Below are positions 25,435 to 33,683 of a stretch of 64,000 nucleotides of DNA, in pieces (position 1 is the first letter of the stretch; each line of letters opens with the position of its first letter). The notes beneath the pieces were generated by a model, which was not told the DNA's origin, made no database searches, and was given only the letters and a program-made list of their open reading frames with translations. Source of the stretch: Gordonia sp. ABSL11-1 (GTDB lineage: Bacteria; Actinomycetota; Actinomycetes; Mycobacteriales; Mycobacteriaceae); the NCBI RefSeq assembly GCF_030315685.1, contig NZ_JASXSI010000022.1, positions 22,798-86,797 on the forward strand, read 5' to 3'. Position numbers and translations under genes: made by a program.

Positions 25435-26823
25435 ATGGTCTCCACTCCCATCCGGCCCGGCGCACGCCGGTGGACGCCCGTCGTGGTGCGCAACCGGACC
25501 GACGTGATCCTGGTCGGCCTCGATGCGGTGGTGCTCACGGGCATCGCCCTGTTGGTCAACAATGACGAGAGCACGCGCGGGCGGGTCGTCGGGATCGTCG
25601 GTGTTGTCATCACCCTTCTCGTCCTCGAGATGGCGGGCCTGTACCGAGCGCGACTCACACTGTCCGCGCTCGACGACCTCCCTCGGCTCGCGGGATGGTC
25701 GATCATCACGTCGGCCGCGCTGTTCGCCGTTTCCAGGCCAGGTGTGCACATCGCCACGGTGACGGTGTACGCGGTCATCGTGTTCGCCGCATTGTTCGTC
25801 GTACGCGTCGTCTACTACGCCTACGCGCGTCACCGCCGACGGAGCTCGCCGGCCAATCGTCTGCGTACGGCCGTCCTCGGGGGTGGTGTCGTCGCGGCCG
25901 AACTGATCGCCGGTACCCGCGCGCACCCCGAGCTGGGTCTCGACATCGTGCTGGCGGTCAGTGACGACCCGATGCCCGAACTGTCCGGCACCGGTATCAC
26001 GATCGAGGGTGGTCTCGTCGGCATCCGGGACAAGGTGAAGGCGCACAAGATCCACACGCTCCTGGTGGCGTTCAGCTCGGCGCCGGATTCCCGGTTGGTC
26101 ACGCCGCTGCGTGAATGCGACGAACTCGACTGCGAGATCTTCATCGTGCCGCGTCTGTTCGAGTTCGTGTCGCTGACGCGCGACATGGACCGCATCCACA
26201 CGATCCCGCTCGTGCGCGTCCGTAGGGACGCCATCCGCACGTGGTACTGGTCGATGAAACGCGTCTTCGATGTGACTGCGGTGTCGGTGGCGCTGCTGGT
26301 GTTCAGTCCGGTTCTGGCCGCGGTCGCGCTTGCTGTCTACCTGTCCGACCCGAGCGCGCCGATCATCTTCCGCCAGGCCAGGATCGGACGCGGCGGAGAG
26401 CTCTTCGACGTGCTGAAGTTCCGCTCGATGCGACCGGTGCCGGAGCAGGCGTCGAATTCCGAGTGGCAACCCGCCGACGTCGACCGGATCGGTCGGGTGG
26501 GGCGCATCATCCGCAAGACGTCGCTCGACGAACTCCCGCAACTGTGGAACGTCTTGCGCGGCGACATGTCCATCGTCGGGCCGCGACCCGAACGCCCGCA
26601 CTTCGTCCAACAGTTCGAGACGTCGATCCCGAGTTACCGCGATCGTCATCGCGTCGACGTCGGTCTGACGGGCTGGGCGGCGGTGCACGGTCTACGCGGC
26701 GACACGAGCATCACCGACCGTGCAATCTACGACAACTTCTACATCGAGAACTGGAGCGTCTGGCTCGACATCAAGATCATCATCCGAACCATGGGCGCGG
26801 TGATCCGCGGCACCGGCAACTGA
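25435..26823 (+). CDS. exopolysaccharide priming polyprenyl glycosylphosphotransferase
   Basis: Protein of 462 residues of the WbaP/CpsE family. It puts the first sugar-1-phosphate on undecaprenyl phosphate, starting repeat-unit assembly. Four N-terminal helices, a Rossmann-like middle region (AVLGGGVVAAELIAG) and a fifth helix (about 280-305) precede the catalytic part with FDVLKFRSM, RKTSLDELPQLWNVL and MSIVGPRPERP. ATG at 25435 with GAGGA upstream. It heads a plus-strand group that continues with the EAL gene 10 bp later. Confidence 0.92.
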   Translation: MVSTPIRPGARRWTPVVVRNRTDVILVGLDAVVLTGIALLVNNDESTRGRVVGIVGVVITLLVLEMAGLYRARLTLSALDDLPRLAGWSIITSAALFAVSRPGVHIATVTVYAVIVFAALFVVRVVYYAYARHRRRSSPANRLRTAVLGGGVVAAELIAGTRAHPELGLDIVLAVSDDPMPELSGTGITIEGGLVGIRDKVKAHKIHTLLVAFSSAPDSRLVTPLRECDELDCEIFIVPRLFEFVSLTRDMDRIHTIPLVRVRRDAIRTWYWSMKRVFDVTAVSVALLVFSPVLAAVALAVYLSDPSAPIIFRQARIGRGGELFDVLKFRSMRPVPEQASNSEWQPADVDRIGRVGRIIRKTSLDELPQLWNVLRGDMSIVGPRPERPHFVQQFETSIPSYRDRHRVDVGLTGWAAVHGLRGDTSITDRAIYDNFYIENWSVWLDIKIIIRTMGAVIRGTGN

Positions 26824-26833
26824 CAATGTTCGA

Positions 26834-28093
26834 ATGCTGCTCCAACGGCAGTTGAGGACATACACTCAGGCGATGCACGCTGGGCAGTTCGGGGGCTGCG
26901 ACGGTTCGGAGTGGCCCGCGGCCACGATCGTGATCGCGATCTCCGCCGACCCATACCACCGCGCGGCCGTCGCGTACGGCCGCGAGGTCTCCGTGCTGAT
27001 GGCCGAACGATTCGTGGAACGCGAGCTGGTGCCGATCACCCCGCACGCGACGTTCCACCGGCGCGCCGACCTCGAGTGGATCGTCACATTGACGTCCGAC
27101 GGCCCTGACCTGGACGAGTTCATCACGGCGTCAAGGATTCGACTCGGCTCGCATCTCATCGACATCGATGGACAGACGACCTTCCTCGATCTGTGCATGG
27201 GCGTTGCCGTCGCCGAACAGATCCCGGATGCGTCGAGCACCGAATACCTGATTCGATGCGCTGACGCGGCACTGTGCTTCGCGTTGATCCGCCAGCATCA
27301 CGTCGTGATCGCCGATGAGCAGACCATGCCGACAGTGCATACGCAGGTGGATGTCGCGAACCGTCTGGCACGTTCCGCCGAGAGTGATTTCCTGATCTAC
27401 TATCAGCCGATCGTCGAGCTGGCGGGTATGGACACGGTCGGGTTCGAGGCGTTGCTGCGGTGGCGAAGTGGAACCGACATCCTGACTCCGGCCGCATTCC
27501 TGCTCGCGGCGCAGGTGACTTCCCTGATCGTGCCGATCGGTCATCACGCCGTCGCCGAGGCCGTACGCGCACTCGCGCGCGAGGTCACCCCGGCAGTCGG
27601 TCAGGATGGATTCGTGGCCGTGAACCTGTCGGGACAGCAGTTGTGGGCTGACGACATCGTCGGCCACATCGATGGCCTGTTGCGAAGCCACGACGTTGCC
27701 CCGCGCCGCTTGTGGGTGGAGGTCCGAGAGGACGAGGTGATCCGATTGGGCACGGCCGCGGCGCAGGCCATCCAGGAACTGCACGAGATCGGCTGCACGA
27801 TGTGTGTCGACGATCTGGGCGCAGGCTACTCGGCCCTCCGGTACCTCCGTGACCTGCCCATCGACGTCGTCAAGATCGACCGGTCGCTGGTGAGCGGTCT
27901 GGTCGACAACCCCGCCGATCGAGCGGTCGTCAAGGCGATCTGCGAGATATCCCGGGCCTACGGCATGATTCCGCTCGCCGAGGGTGTCGAGACCGAGGAG
28001 ACTCTGGCCGAACTCGCCGGGCTGGGCTTCGACATGGGGCAGGGCTATCTGTTCGGCAAGCCCGAGTCGGCCGAGGTCCAGTTCAGACACTAG
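26834..28093 (+). CDS. EAL-domain c-di-GMP phosphodiesterase
   Basis: Soluble protein of about 419 residues. The first 160 residues look like a divergent GGDEF-type sensor region without a GGDEF motif. The C-terminal EAL domain keeps the catalytic set: FEALLRW, VNLSGQQL, the Glu in WVEVRED, DDLGAGYSALRYL, VKIDRSLV and AEGVET. It should therefore degrade c-di-GMP, opposing the nearby cyclase. No ribosome site decides between ATG 26834 and ATG 26873. It follows the priming transferase by 10 bp. Confidence 0.85.
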   Translation: MLLQRQLRTYTQAMHAGQFGGCDGSEWPAATIVIAISADPYHRAAVAYGREVSVLMAERFVERELVPITPHATFHRRADLEWIVTLTSDGPDLDEFITASRIRLGSHLIDIDGQTTFLDLCMGVAVAEQIPDASSTEYLIRCADAALCFALIRQHHVVIADEQTMPTVHTQVDVANRLARSAESDFLIYYQPIVELAGMDTVGFEALLRWRSGTDILTPAAFLLAAQVTSLIVPIGHHAVAEAVRALAREVTPAVGQDGFVAVNLSGQQLWADDIVGHIDGLLRSHDVAPRRLWVEVREDEVIRLGTAAAQAIQELHEIGCTMCVDDLGAGYSALRYLRDLPIDVVKIDRSLVSGLVDNPADRAVVKAICEISRAYGMIPLAEGVETEETLAELAGLGFDMGQGYLFGKPESAEVQFRH

Positions 28094-28269
28094 CGCGCGA
28101 TCGGTAACGATCCGGGGCCGATGTCCGATTCACGTCATCGGATGGGTCATTCGTCTTCGTCCGGAGAAGAGTGGCCATCTTTGTTACCCTGACTGCGGAT
28201 TTCGAGGGCAAACCGTCGGGCTGCGTGGATCGGGGGCCACGCCAGGACCGCGGGAAGGATGTATCTGCG

Positions 28270-29535
28270 ATGGAGTGTCGTCTGTGCGGGTCGGCCCGCC
28301 TGCGCAGCGTGGTCGATCTCGGTGCGACGCCCCCGTGTGAACGGTTTCTGACCGAGGCCGAACTCGACACGATGGAGCCGACGTTCCCGCTGCACCTGCG
28401 GGTGTGCGAGGACTGTCTGCTGCTGCAGATCCCGGCGCTCATCACTCCCGAGGACACGTTCACCGAATACGCCTACTTCTCGTCGTATTCCGATTCCTGG
28501 GTGGCGCACGCGCGCACCTTCGTCGACACGGCGACCGAGCGGGTCGGCCTCGATCCCGACTCATTCGTCGTCGAGGTCGCCAGCAACGACGGCTACCTGC
28601 TGCAGCATGTGATCGCCGACGGCGTCCGCTGTCTCGGGATCGAGCCGTCGGTGAATGTCGGTGCCGCAGCGCGGAAGAAGGGCGTGCCGACCGAGACCGC
28701 GTTCCTCGACGAGGAACTCGCGCAGCGCGTCCGTGCCGAGTCGGGGGCGGCCGACCTCGTCGTCGCCAACAACGTCTACGCGCACATCCCGGATCTGCTC
28801 GGCTTCACACGCGCGCTGCGCGGGCTCCTCGCCGACGACGGGTGGCTGAGCATCGAGGTGCATCACGCCCTGAACCTGGTGCGGCTCGGCCAGTTCGACA
28901 CCATCTATCACGAGCACTTCCAGTACTACACGGTGCTGAGCGCGTCCCGCGCGCTCGCGACCGCGGGATTGCGCGTCGTCGACGTGGAACTGCTGTCCAC
29001 CCACGGCGGCTCGATCCGGGTCTGGGCGCGACCGGTGGAGGCGGGTGCCGCGCCGAGTCAGCGGGTCGCGGACGTCCTGCAGGCCGAGCAGGACGCCGGA
29101 CTGCATGACGTGTCGGGCTATCTGGATCTGCAGGCCCGCACCGATTCCGTCCGGCAGGAACTGTTGAGGTTCCTGCTCGACGAGGGGTCGGCGGGGAAGC
29201 GGATCGTCGGTTACGGGGCGCCCGGCAAGGGCAACACGCTGCTCAACTACTGCGGCATCCGGCCGGACCTGATGGAGTACACGGTCGATCGCAACCCCTA
29301 CAAACACGGGCGGTACACGCCGGGCACACGGATTCCGATCCACCCGCCCGAACGGATCGACGCCGACCGGCCGGACGTGATCGTCGTCCTGCCGTGGAAT
29401 CTCGAGAACGAGATCACCGCGCAGCTCGCGCACGTCGCCGAGTGGGGCGGCCGGCTCGTGTATCCGCTCCCCACACTGCATTTCGCTTCGCTCGACGCCG
29501 ACGATCGAGTCGGCAGCCCCGGTGGCACGCTATGA
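28270..29535 (+). CDS. SAM-dependent sugar C-methyltransferase (TylCIII/TcaB9-like)
   Basis: Three-part protein of 421 residues: an N-terminal zinc-binding module (MECRLCG and later CEDCLLL), a SAM-binding domain (VVEVASNDGYLLQ) and a C-terminal nucleotide-sugar module (RIVGYGAPGKGNTLLNY). The Glu-His pair in YHEHFQYYT matches the catalytic base region of sugar C-3 methyltransferases such as TcaB9. It probably methylates a keto nucleotide sugar. ATG at 28270 (GGAAGGA upstream); the frame reaches back to 28171 but only as noncoding sequence. First gene of the sugar pathway operon. Confidence 0.85.
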   Translation: MECRLCGSARLRSVVDLGATPPCERFLTEAELDTMEPTFPLHLRVCEDCLLLQIPALITPEDTFTEYAYFSSYSDSWVAHARTFVDTATERVGLDPDSFVVEVASNDGYLLQHVIADGVRCLGIEPSVNVGAAARKKGVPTETAFLDEELAQRVRAESGAADLVVANNVYAHIPDLLGFTRALRGLLADDGWLSIEVHHALNLVRLGQFDTIYHEHFQYYTVLSASRALATAGLRVVDVELLSTHGGSIRVWARPVEAGAAPSQRVADVLQAEQDAGLHDVSGYLDLQARTDSVRQELLRFLLDEGSAGKRIVGYGAPGKGNTLLNYCGIRPDLMEYTVDRNPYKHGRYTPGTRIPIHPPERIDADRPDVIVVLPWNLENEITAQLAHVAEWGGRLVYPLPTLHFASLDADDRVGSPGGTL

Positions 29536-29548
29536 AGGTGGTTCGGTC

Positions 29549-30337
29549 ATGAAGGTGGTCCTGTTCTGTGGCGGCTACGGGATGCGCATGCGCAACGCGC
29601 CCGACGACGACGTCCCGAAGCCGATGCAGATGGTCGGCCCGCGACCACTGATCTGGCATGTGATGCGCTACTACGCGCACTTCGGGCACACCGAGTTCAT
29701 CCTCTGCCTCGGATACGGCGCCTCGCACATCAAGGAGTACTTCCTGCGCTATGAGGAAGCCACGTCGAACGACTTCGTGATGCGTGGCGGCACGGTCGAA
29801 CTCCTGCACTCCGACATCGCCGACTGGTCCATCAGTTTCATCGACACCGGCCTGGAATCGGCCATCGGCGAACGACTTCGGCGCGTGCGGTCGCATCTGG
29901 GCGACGACGAGTACTTCCTCGCCAACTACGCCGACGTGCTCACCGATGCGCCACTCAACGACATGATCGCCGAGGTCGTCGACTCCGGGGCCGCGGCGTC
30001 GATGATGATCGTGCCGCCGCAGTCGTCGTTCCACTGCGTCGACGTCAGCGACACCGGAAAGGTCAAGGCGATCACCCCGGTCTCGCAGTTCCCGATCTGG
30101 GAGAACGGCGGGTTCTTCGTCCTGACCCAGGAGATCTTCGATCACCTGCCCGAGGGTGGCGACCTCGTCGAGGACGCATGCGGCGGGCTCGCCGCGGAGG
30201 GGCGCCTGTACGCCTACAAGCACGACGGTTTCTGGAAGCCCGCGGACACGTTCAAGGAACGCGCCGAACTCGATGCCCGATTCGCCCGCGGGGATCGTCC
30301 GTGGATGGTGTGGGACGGCGACACACCCACCCCATGA
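29549..30337 (+). CDS. sugar-1-phosphate nucleotidyltransferase, RfbF-like
   Basis: Protein of 262 residues closely patterned on glucose-1-phosphate cytidylyltransferase: KPMQMVGPRPLIWHVMRYY, FILCLGYGASHIKEYFLRY, WSISFIDTGLESAIGERLRR, WENGGFFVLTQEIF and YKHDGFWKPADTF. It should make CDP-glucose, or a related nucleotide sugar, as entry to the pathway. The nucleotide loop LFCGGYGMRM departs from the usual LAGGxGTRL, which may alter base choice. ATG at 29549 with GAAGGTGG upstream; the stop overlaps the next gene as ATGA. Confidence 0.85.
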   Translation: MKVVLFCGGYGMRMRNAPDDDVPKPMQMVGPRPLIWHVMRYYAHFGHTEFILCLGYGASHIKEYFLRYEEATSNDFVMRGGTVELLHSDIADWSISFIDTGLESAIGERLRRVRSHLGDDEYFLANYADVLTDAPLNDMIAEVVDSGAAASMMIVPPQSSFHCVDVSDTGKVKAITPVSQFPIWENGGFFVLTQEIFDHLPEGGDLVEDACGGLAAEGRLYAYKHDGFWKPADTFKERAELDARFARGDRPWMVWDGDTPTP

Positions 30338-30984
30338 TCGATCTCACCACCGCGGCACTGTCCGAGATCGCTGTCCTCGGTGCCCATTGCGACGACATCG
30401 CCATCGGTATGGGCGGCACCCTGCTGACCGTGACGCGCCGCCACCCGGGCATTCGCGTGCGGGCGTTGGTGCTCACCGGCGGCGGTACCGAGCGCGAGGT
30501 CGAGGAGCGAAAGGCGTTGGACGCGTTCTGCCCCGGCGCCGACGTCGAACTCACCGTCCTCGATGTCCCCGACGGCCGGGCCCCTGCGCACTGGGATGCG
30601 GTGAAGGACGGGCTGTCGCGGTTCCGACGAGCCGTGTCGCCGGAGGTGGTCTTCGCGCCGCAGCGCCACGATGCGCATCAGGATCACCGGCTGCTGGCGG
30701 AGTTGACGCCCACCGAGTTCCGCGACCACCTGACCCTCGGCTACGAGATCATCAAGTGGGAGAACGACATCGGTCAACCGACACTGTTCCATCCGTTGAC
30801 CACGGCGGTCGCCGAGGAGAAGGCCCGGCTGCTGGGAGAACACTATCCGTCCCAAGCCGACCATGACTGGTTCGACGATCTGTCGTTCCTCGGGCTGTCG
30901 CGGCTGCGCGGTGTGCAGTGCCGCCATCCCCACGCCGAGGCGTTCGTCCTGGAGAAGGCGCACCTGAACTTCGGAGGAGAATGA
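30334..30984 (+). CDS. PIG-L family deacetylase
   Basis: LmbE/PIG-L zinc hydrolase of 216 residues. The metal motif appears as AHCDDIAIGMGGT (usual PHPDD, so Pro-His-Pro is changed to Ala-His-Cys) and the second ligand set as HDAHQDHR. The family removes N-acetyl groups from GlcNAc-type sugars. Start ATG at 30334 overlaps the previous stop; the stop overlaps an ATG of the next gene. In this operon it could deacetylate an acylated amino sugar intermediate. Confidence 0.84.
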   Translation: MIDLTTAALSEIAVLGAHCDDIAIGMGGTLLTVTRRHPGIRVRALVLTGGGTEREVEERKALDAFCPGADVELTVLDVPDGRAPAHWDAVKDGLSRFRRAVSPEVVFAPQRHDAHQDHRLLAELTPTEFRDHLTLGYEIIKWENDIGQPTLFHPLTTAVAEEKARLLGEHYPSQADHDWFDDLSFLGLSRLRGVQCRHPHAEAFVLEKAHLNFGGE

Positions 30985-30986
30985 GC

Positions 30987-32015
30987 ATGCGCGTACTGGT
31001 GACCGGCCATCAGGGATACCTCGGCACCGTGATGGTCCCGATGCTCCTGGCGGACGGGCATGACGTCGTAGGACTCGACAACAGCTATTTCGCGGAGTGC
31101 GTCCTGGGGCCGGTGCCGACCGACCCGCCGGCGATCGACGTCGATCTGCGCGATGTCACGGCGCGTCATCTCGACGGCTTCGACGCGGTCATCCATCTGG
31201 CCGCGTTGTCGAACGATCCGCTCGGATCGTTGGCGCCGGAGATCACCTACGACATCAACCATCATGCCTCGGTGCGGCTGGCCCGCGCTGCGAAAGATGC
31301 CGGCGTGGCGCGGTTTCTGTACGCGTCGACCTGCTCGGTGTACGGGTCGGCCGGCGACGATCTCGTCACCGAGGACGCCCCGCTCAAACCGCTGACACCG
31401 TATGCCGAGAGCAAGGTGCGGGTCGAGGACGACGCGGCGGCGATGGCCGATTCGGGTTTTGCGCCGGTGTTCCTCCGCAACGCGACGGCGTTCGGTTTCT
31501 CTCCGCGCCTGCGGGCGGACATCGTGCTGAACAACCTCGTCGGCCACGCCGTGCTGACCGGGGACGTGCGGGTGCTCTCCGACGGCACACCGTGGCGTCC
31601 GCTCGTGCACGCCCAGGACATCGCGCGGGCGTTCATCACCTGTCTGGATGCGCCCACCGAAGCGATCTACTGCGCCGCCTACAACGTCGGCACGGAGCGC
31701 AACAACCTGACCGTCGCCGACATCGCCGCGTCGGTCGTCGAGGCGGTCCCCGGATCGCGACTGCTGATCACCGGTGAGAGCGGACCCGACCCACGGTCCT
31801 ACCGCGTCGATTTCTCCCGGGCACGAGAGGGACTGGGCTTCGAGGCGAGCTGGACGATCCCCGACGGCGCGCGCGAGCTGTACGAGGCCTACACCTCCTA
31901 CGGACTCACCCAGGACGCCTTCGTCAATCGGTTCACCCGACTGGCGCAGCTCGAGAAACTCCGCGCGGCAGGAGATCTCGATCCGACGATGCGCCGCGTC
32001 AGCGCACGTGCCTGA
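30987..32015 (+). CDS. NAD-dependent sugar epimerase/dehydratase
   Basis: Extended short-chain dehydrogenase of 342 residues: NAD motif TGHQGYLG, catalytic Ser/Thr region STCSVYG and the YxxxK motif as YAESK. It acts on a nucleotide sugar, either as 4-epimerase or dehydratase. ATG at 30987 is 9 bases after GGAGG and is preferred to the ATG at 30981 that overlaps the previous stop. The 3' end overlaps the convergent RmlC-like gene by 17 bp. Confidence 0.87.
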   Translation: MRVLVTGHQGYLGTVMVPMLLADGHDVVGLDNSYFAECVLGPVPTDPPAIDVDLRDVTARHLDGFDAVIHLAALSNDPLGSLAPEITYDINHHASVRLARAAKDAGVARFLYASTCSVYGSAGDDLVTEDAPLKPLTPYAESKVRVEDDAAAMADSGFAPVFLRNATAFGFSPRLRADIVLNNLVGHAVLTGDVRVLSDGTPWRPLVHAQDIARAFITCLDAPTEAIYCAAYNVGTERNNLTVADIAASVVEAVPGSRLLITGESGPDPRSYRVDFSRAREGLGFEASWTIPDGARELYEAYTSYGLTQDAFVNRFTRLAQLEKLRAAGDLDPTMRRVSARA

Positions 32016-32553
32016 GCAGCTCCTGCCAGGAGCCGGCCGCGGCATCGCGCGCCGAGACCAGGGTGACCGGCTCCGGCCAGGCGATCGCCAGATCCGCATC
32101 CGAGTGGGCCACGGCGAGATCCTCGGCCGGGTCGTGCGGCCGGTCGATCCGGTAGCAGACGTCGGCCAGGTCGGTGAGCGCCTGGAATCCGTGCAGGAAG
32201 CCGGGCGGGACGTACAGGTGTCGGAACTCGTTGTCGTCCAACCGGAATGCCTGCTGACGACCGAACGTCGGCGAGTCCGGACGGATGTCGACCAGGACGT
32301 CGTGGACGGCGCCGCGGGCGACCCGGACGAGCTTCGCCTCGCCGCGTCCCGAACGACCATGCATCCCGCGGACCACACCCCGCCGCGAACGCGACTGCGA
32401 ATCCTGCACGAACGACGCCGATGCGCCGGGGCGGCCGAGGTGGTCGTCGAAGATCTCTGCGTCGAACGTCCGGGTGAAGAGTCCGCGGTCGTCGGTGAAC
32501 GGTTGCGGGACGAGGACGACGACGTCGGCGAGGTCGGTCGGTTCGATACGCAC
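31999..32553 (-). CDS. RmlC-like dTDP-4-keto-sugar 3,5-epimerase family protein
   Basis: Cupin protein of 184 residues resembling RmlC: DDRGLFTRTF, the His of RGMHGR in place of RGLHFQ, and PPGFLHGFQAL. It should epimerise C-3 and/or C-5 of a 4-keto nucleotide sugar. The start GTG at 32553 aligns with other RmlC proteins; the ATG at 32586 would overlap the divergent gene. It is the only minus-strand gene in the sugar cluster, lying between two plus-strand groups. Confidence 0.82.
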   Translation of the reverse strand: MRIEPTDLADVVVLVPQPFTDDRGLFTRTFDAEIFDDHLGRPGASASFVQDSQSRSRRGVVRGMHGRSGRGEAKLVRVARGAVHDVLVDIRPDSPTFGRQQAFRLDDNEFRHLYVPPGFLHGFQALTDLADVCYRIDRPHDPAEDLAVAHSDADLAIAWPEPVTLVSARDAAAGSWQELLRHVR

Positions 32554-32567
32554 GGGGACATCGTCGC

Positions 32568-33683
32568 ATGAGCGTGTGCCGCGCATGCGGGTTCGGTCGG
32601 CCGGTCCCGGTGCTGGAACTGGGCGCGGTGCCCGCCGCCGATCATTTTCCGCAGGTGTCCGAGCCGGTGTCGTCGGCGGAGAGTTCGCATCCCGCGACGA
32701 TGGTGCTGTGCGGTCGGTGCGGGCTGGCGCAACTCGCCGACGACGACACCGTCACGCAGGAGCCGCGGGGCGTCGAACCGCAGGCGCTGGTGGACCAGGC
32801 GGCCGACGCGCTGCGCGACGCCGAGGTCGCGGGGCTGTTGCGTGGATCGACGGTGACCGAGTTCGGCAGCCCGCACGGCGGGACGTGGATACCGCAGTTG
32901 GAGGCGCGGGGCTTCACCGACGTCGGCCGCGAGTACCGTGGCGGCGCCGATGTGGTCATCGACTCGATGGGCATCATGCACGAACCCGATCAGGCGGCGG
33001 CGTTCGCGCGGCGCACCGCGGCGACCGCGCCGGACGGGGTGCTGTTGGTGCAGGTCCACTCGCTGGCCGCGATCGTCGCACAGGGTCAGTGGAATGCATT
33101 GCGGCACGGTCACTTCGCCTACTACTCACTGCCGGCGATCGTCGGACTGCTGCGGGCCGCCGGCCTGCATGCGGCGACGGCCTGGCGATACGACCTCTAC
33201 GGCGGGACCGTGATGATCGCCGCCACGCATCATCCGTGTGAGCCGGATGAGAACCTCTCGGCCTTGATCGATGCCGAGCAGGCCATGACCGATCCCGGGG
33301 TGGTGAGCGGACTGCAGCAGGCCGTCGACCGGCATGTACGTGGGTTGCGCGGGTGGCTGGAGGACGAGGCGGCGGCGGGGCGTCGGGTCTATGCGTACGG
33401 TGCCGCATCCCGTGCGGTGGCGGTCTTCGGGCTCGCGGGGGTGACCTCGTCGCTGGTTGCCGGTGTCGCCGACGCGTCGGCTGCCAAGCAGGGCCGCCGC
33501 ATGCCGGGGTGTGACGTGCCGATCATCTCGCCGTCGGAACTCGTTGTCGCGCAGCCGGACAGCGTGCTGCTGATGGTGCCGGACCTGCTGGACGAGGTGC
33601 GTAGACGGTACCCGGAGATCGGGGATCGGTGGCGGATCGACGGTGCCGACGAGTTCGCGAGCCGGGAGGGGACACATGGTTGA
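32568..33683 (+). CDS. degenerate C-methyltransferase-like protein
   Basis: Protein of 371 residues related to the methyltransferase at 28270. The N-terminal zinc module is kept (CRACGFG, then CGRCGL). The SAM region is shortened and reads TEFGSPHGGTW. Where the active enzyme has YHEHFQYYT this one has RHGHFAYYS, so the catalytic Glu is Gly. The C-terminal sugar module is also altered (YAYGAASRAVAVFGL). It may bind a nucleotide sugar without methylating it, or do another reaction. Only 14 bp separate its ATG from the divergent RmlC-like start. Confidence 0.75.
   Translation: MSVCRACGFGRPVPVLELGAVPAADHFPQVSEPVSSAESSHPATMVLCGRCGLAQLADDDTVTQEPRGVEPQALVDQAADALRDAEVAGLLRGSTVTEFGSPHGGTWIPQLEARGFTDVGREYRGGADVVIDSMGIMHEPDQAAAFARRTAATAPDGVLLVQVHSLAAIVAQGQWNALRHGHFAYYSLPAIVGLLRAAGLHAATAWRYDLYGGTVMIAATHHPCEPDENLSALIDAEQAMTDPGVVSGLQQAVDRHVRGLRGWLEDEAAAGRRVYAYGAASRAVAVFGLAGVTSSLVAGVADASAAKQGRRMPGCDVPIISPSELVVAQPDSVLLMVPDLLDEVRRRYPEIGDRWRIDGADEFASREGTHG

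Noticed and set aside
23163..28093. Acyl-homoserine lactone quorum-sensing locus
   Set aside because: The 238-residue protein only loosely resembles LuxI-type synthases and no LuxR-type receptor is nearby; I kept only the general acyltransferase-like call.
30843..33113. A 756-codon open frame on the minus strand
   Set aside because: It is opposite to the deacetylase, epimerase and C-methyltransferase-type genes and has no recognisable domain; it is a shadow of coding on the other strand.
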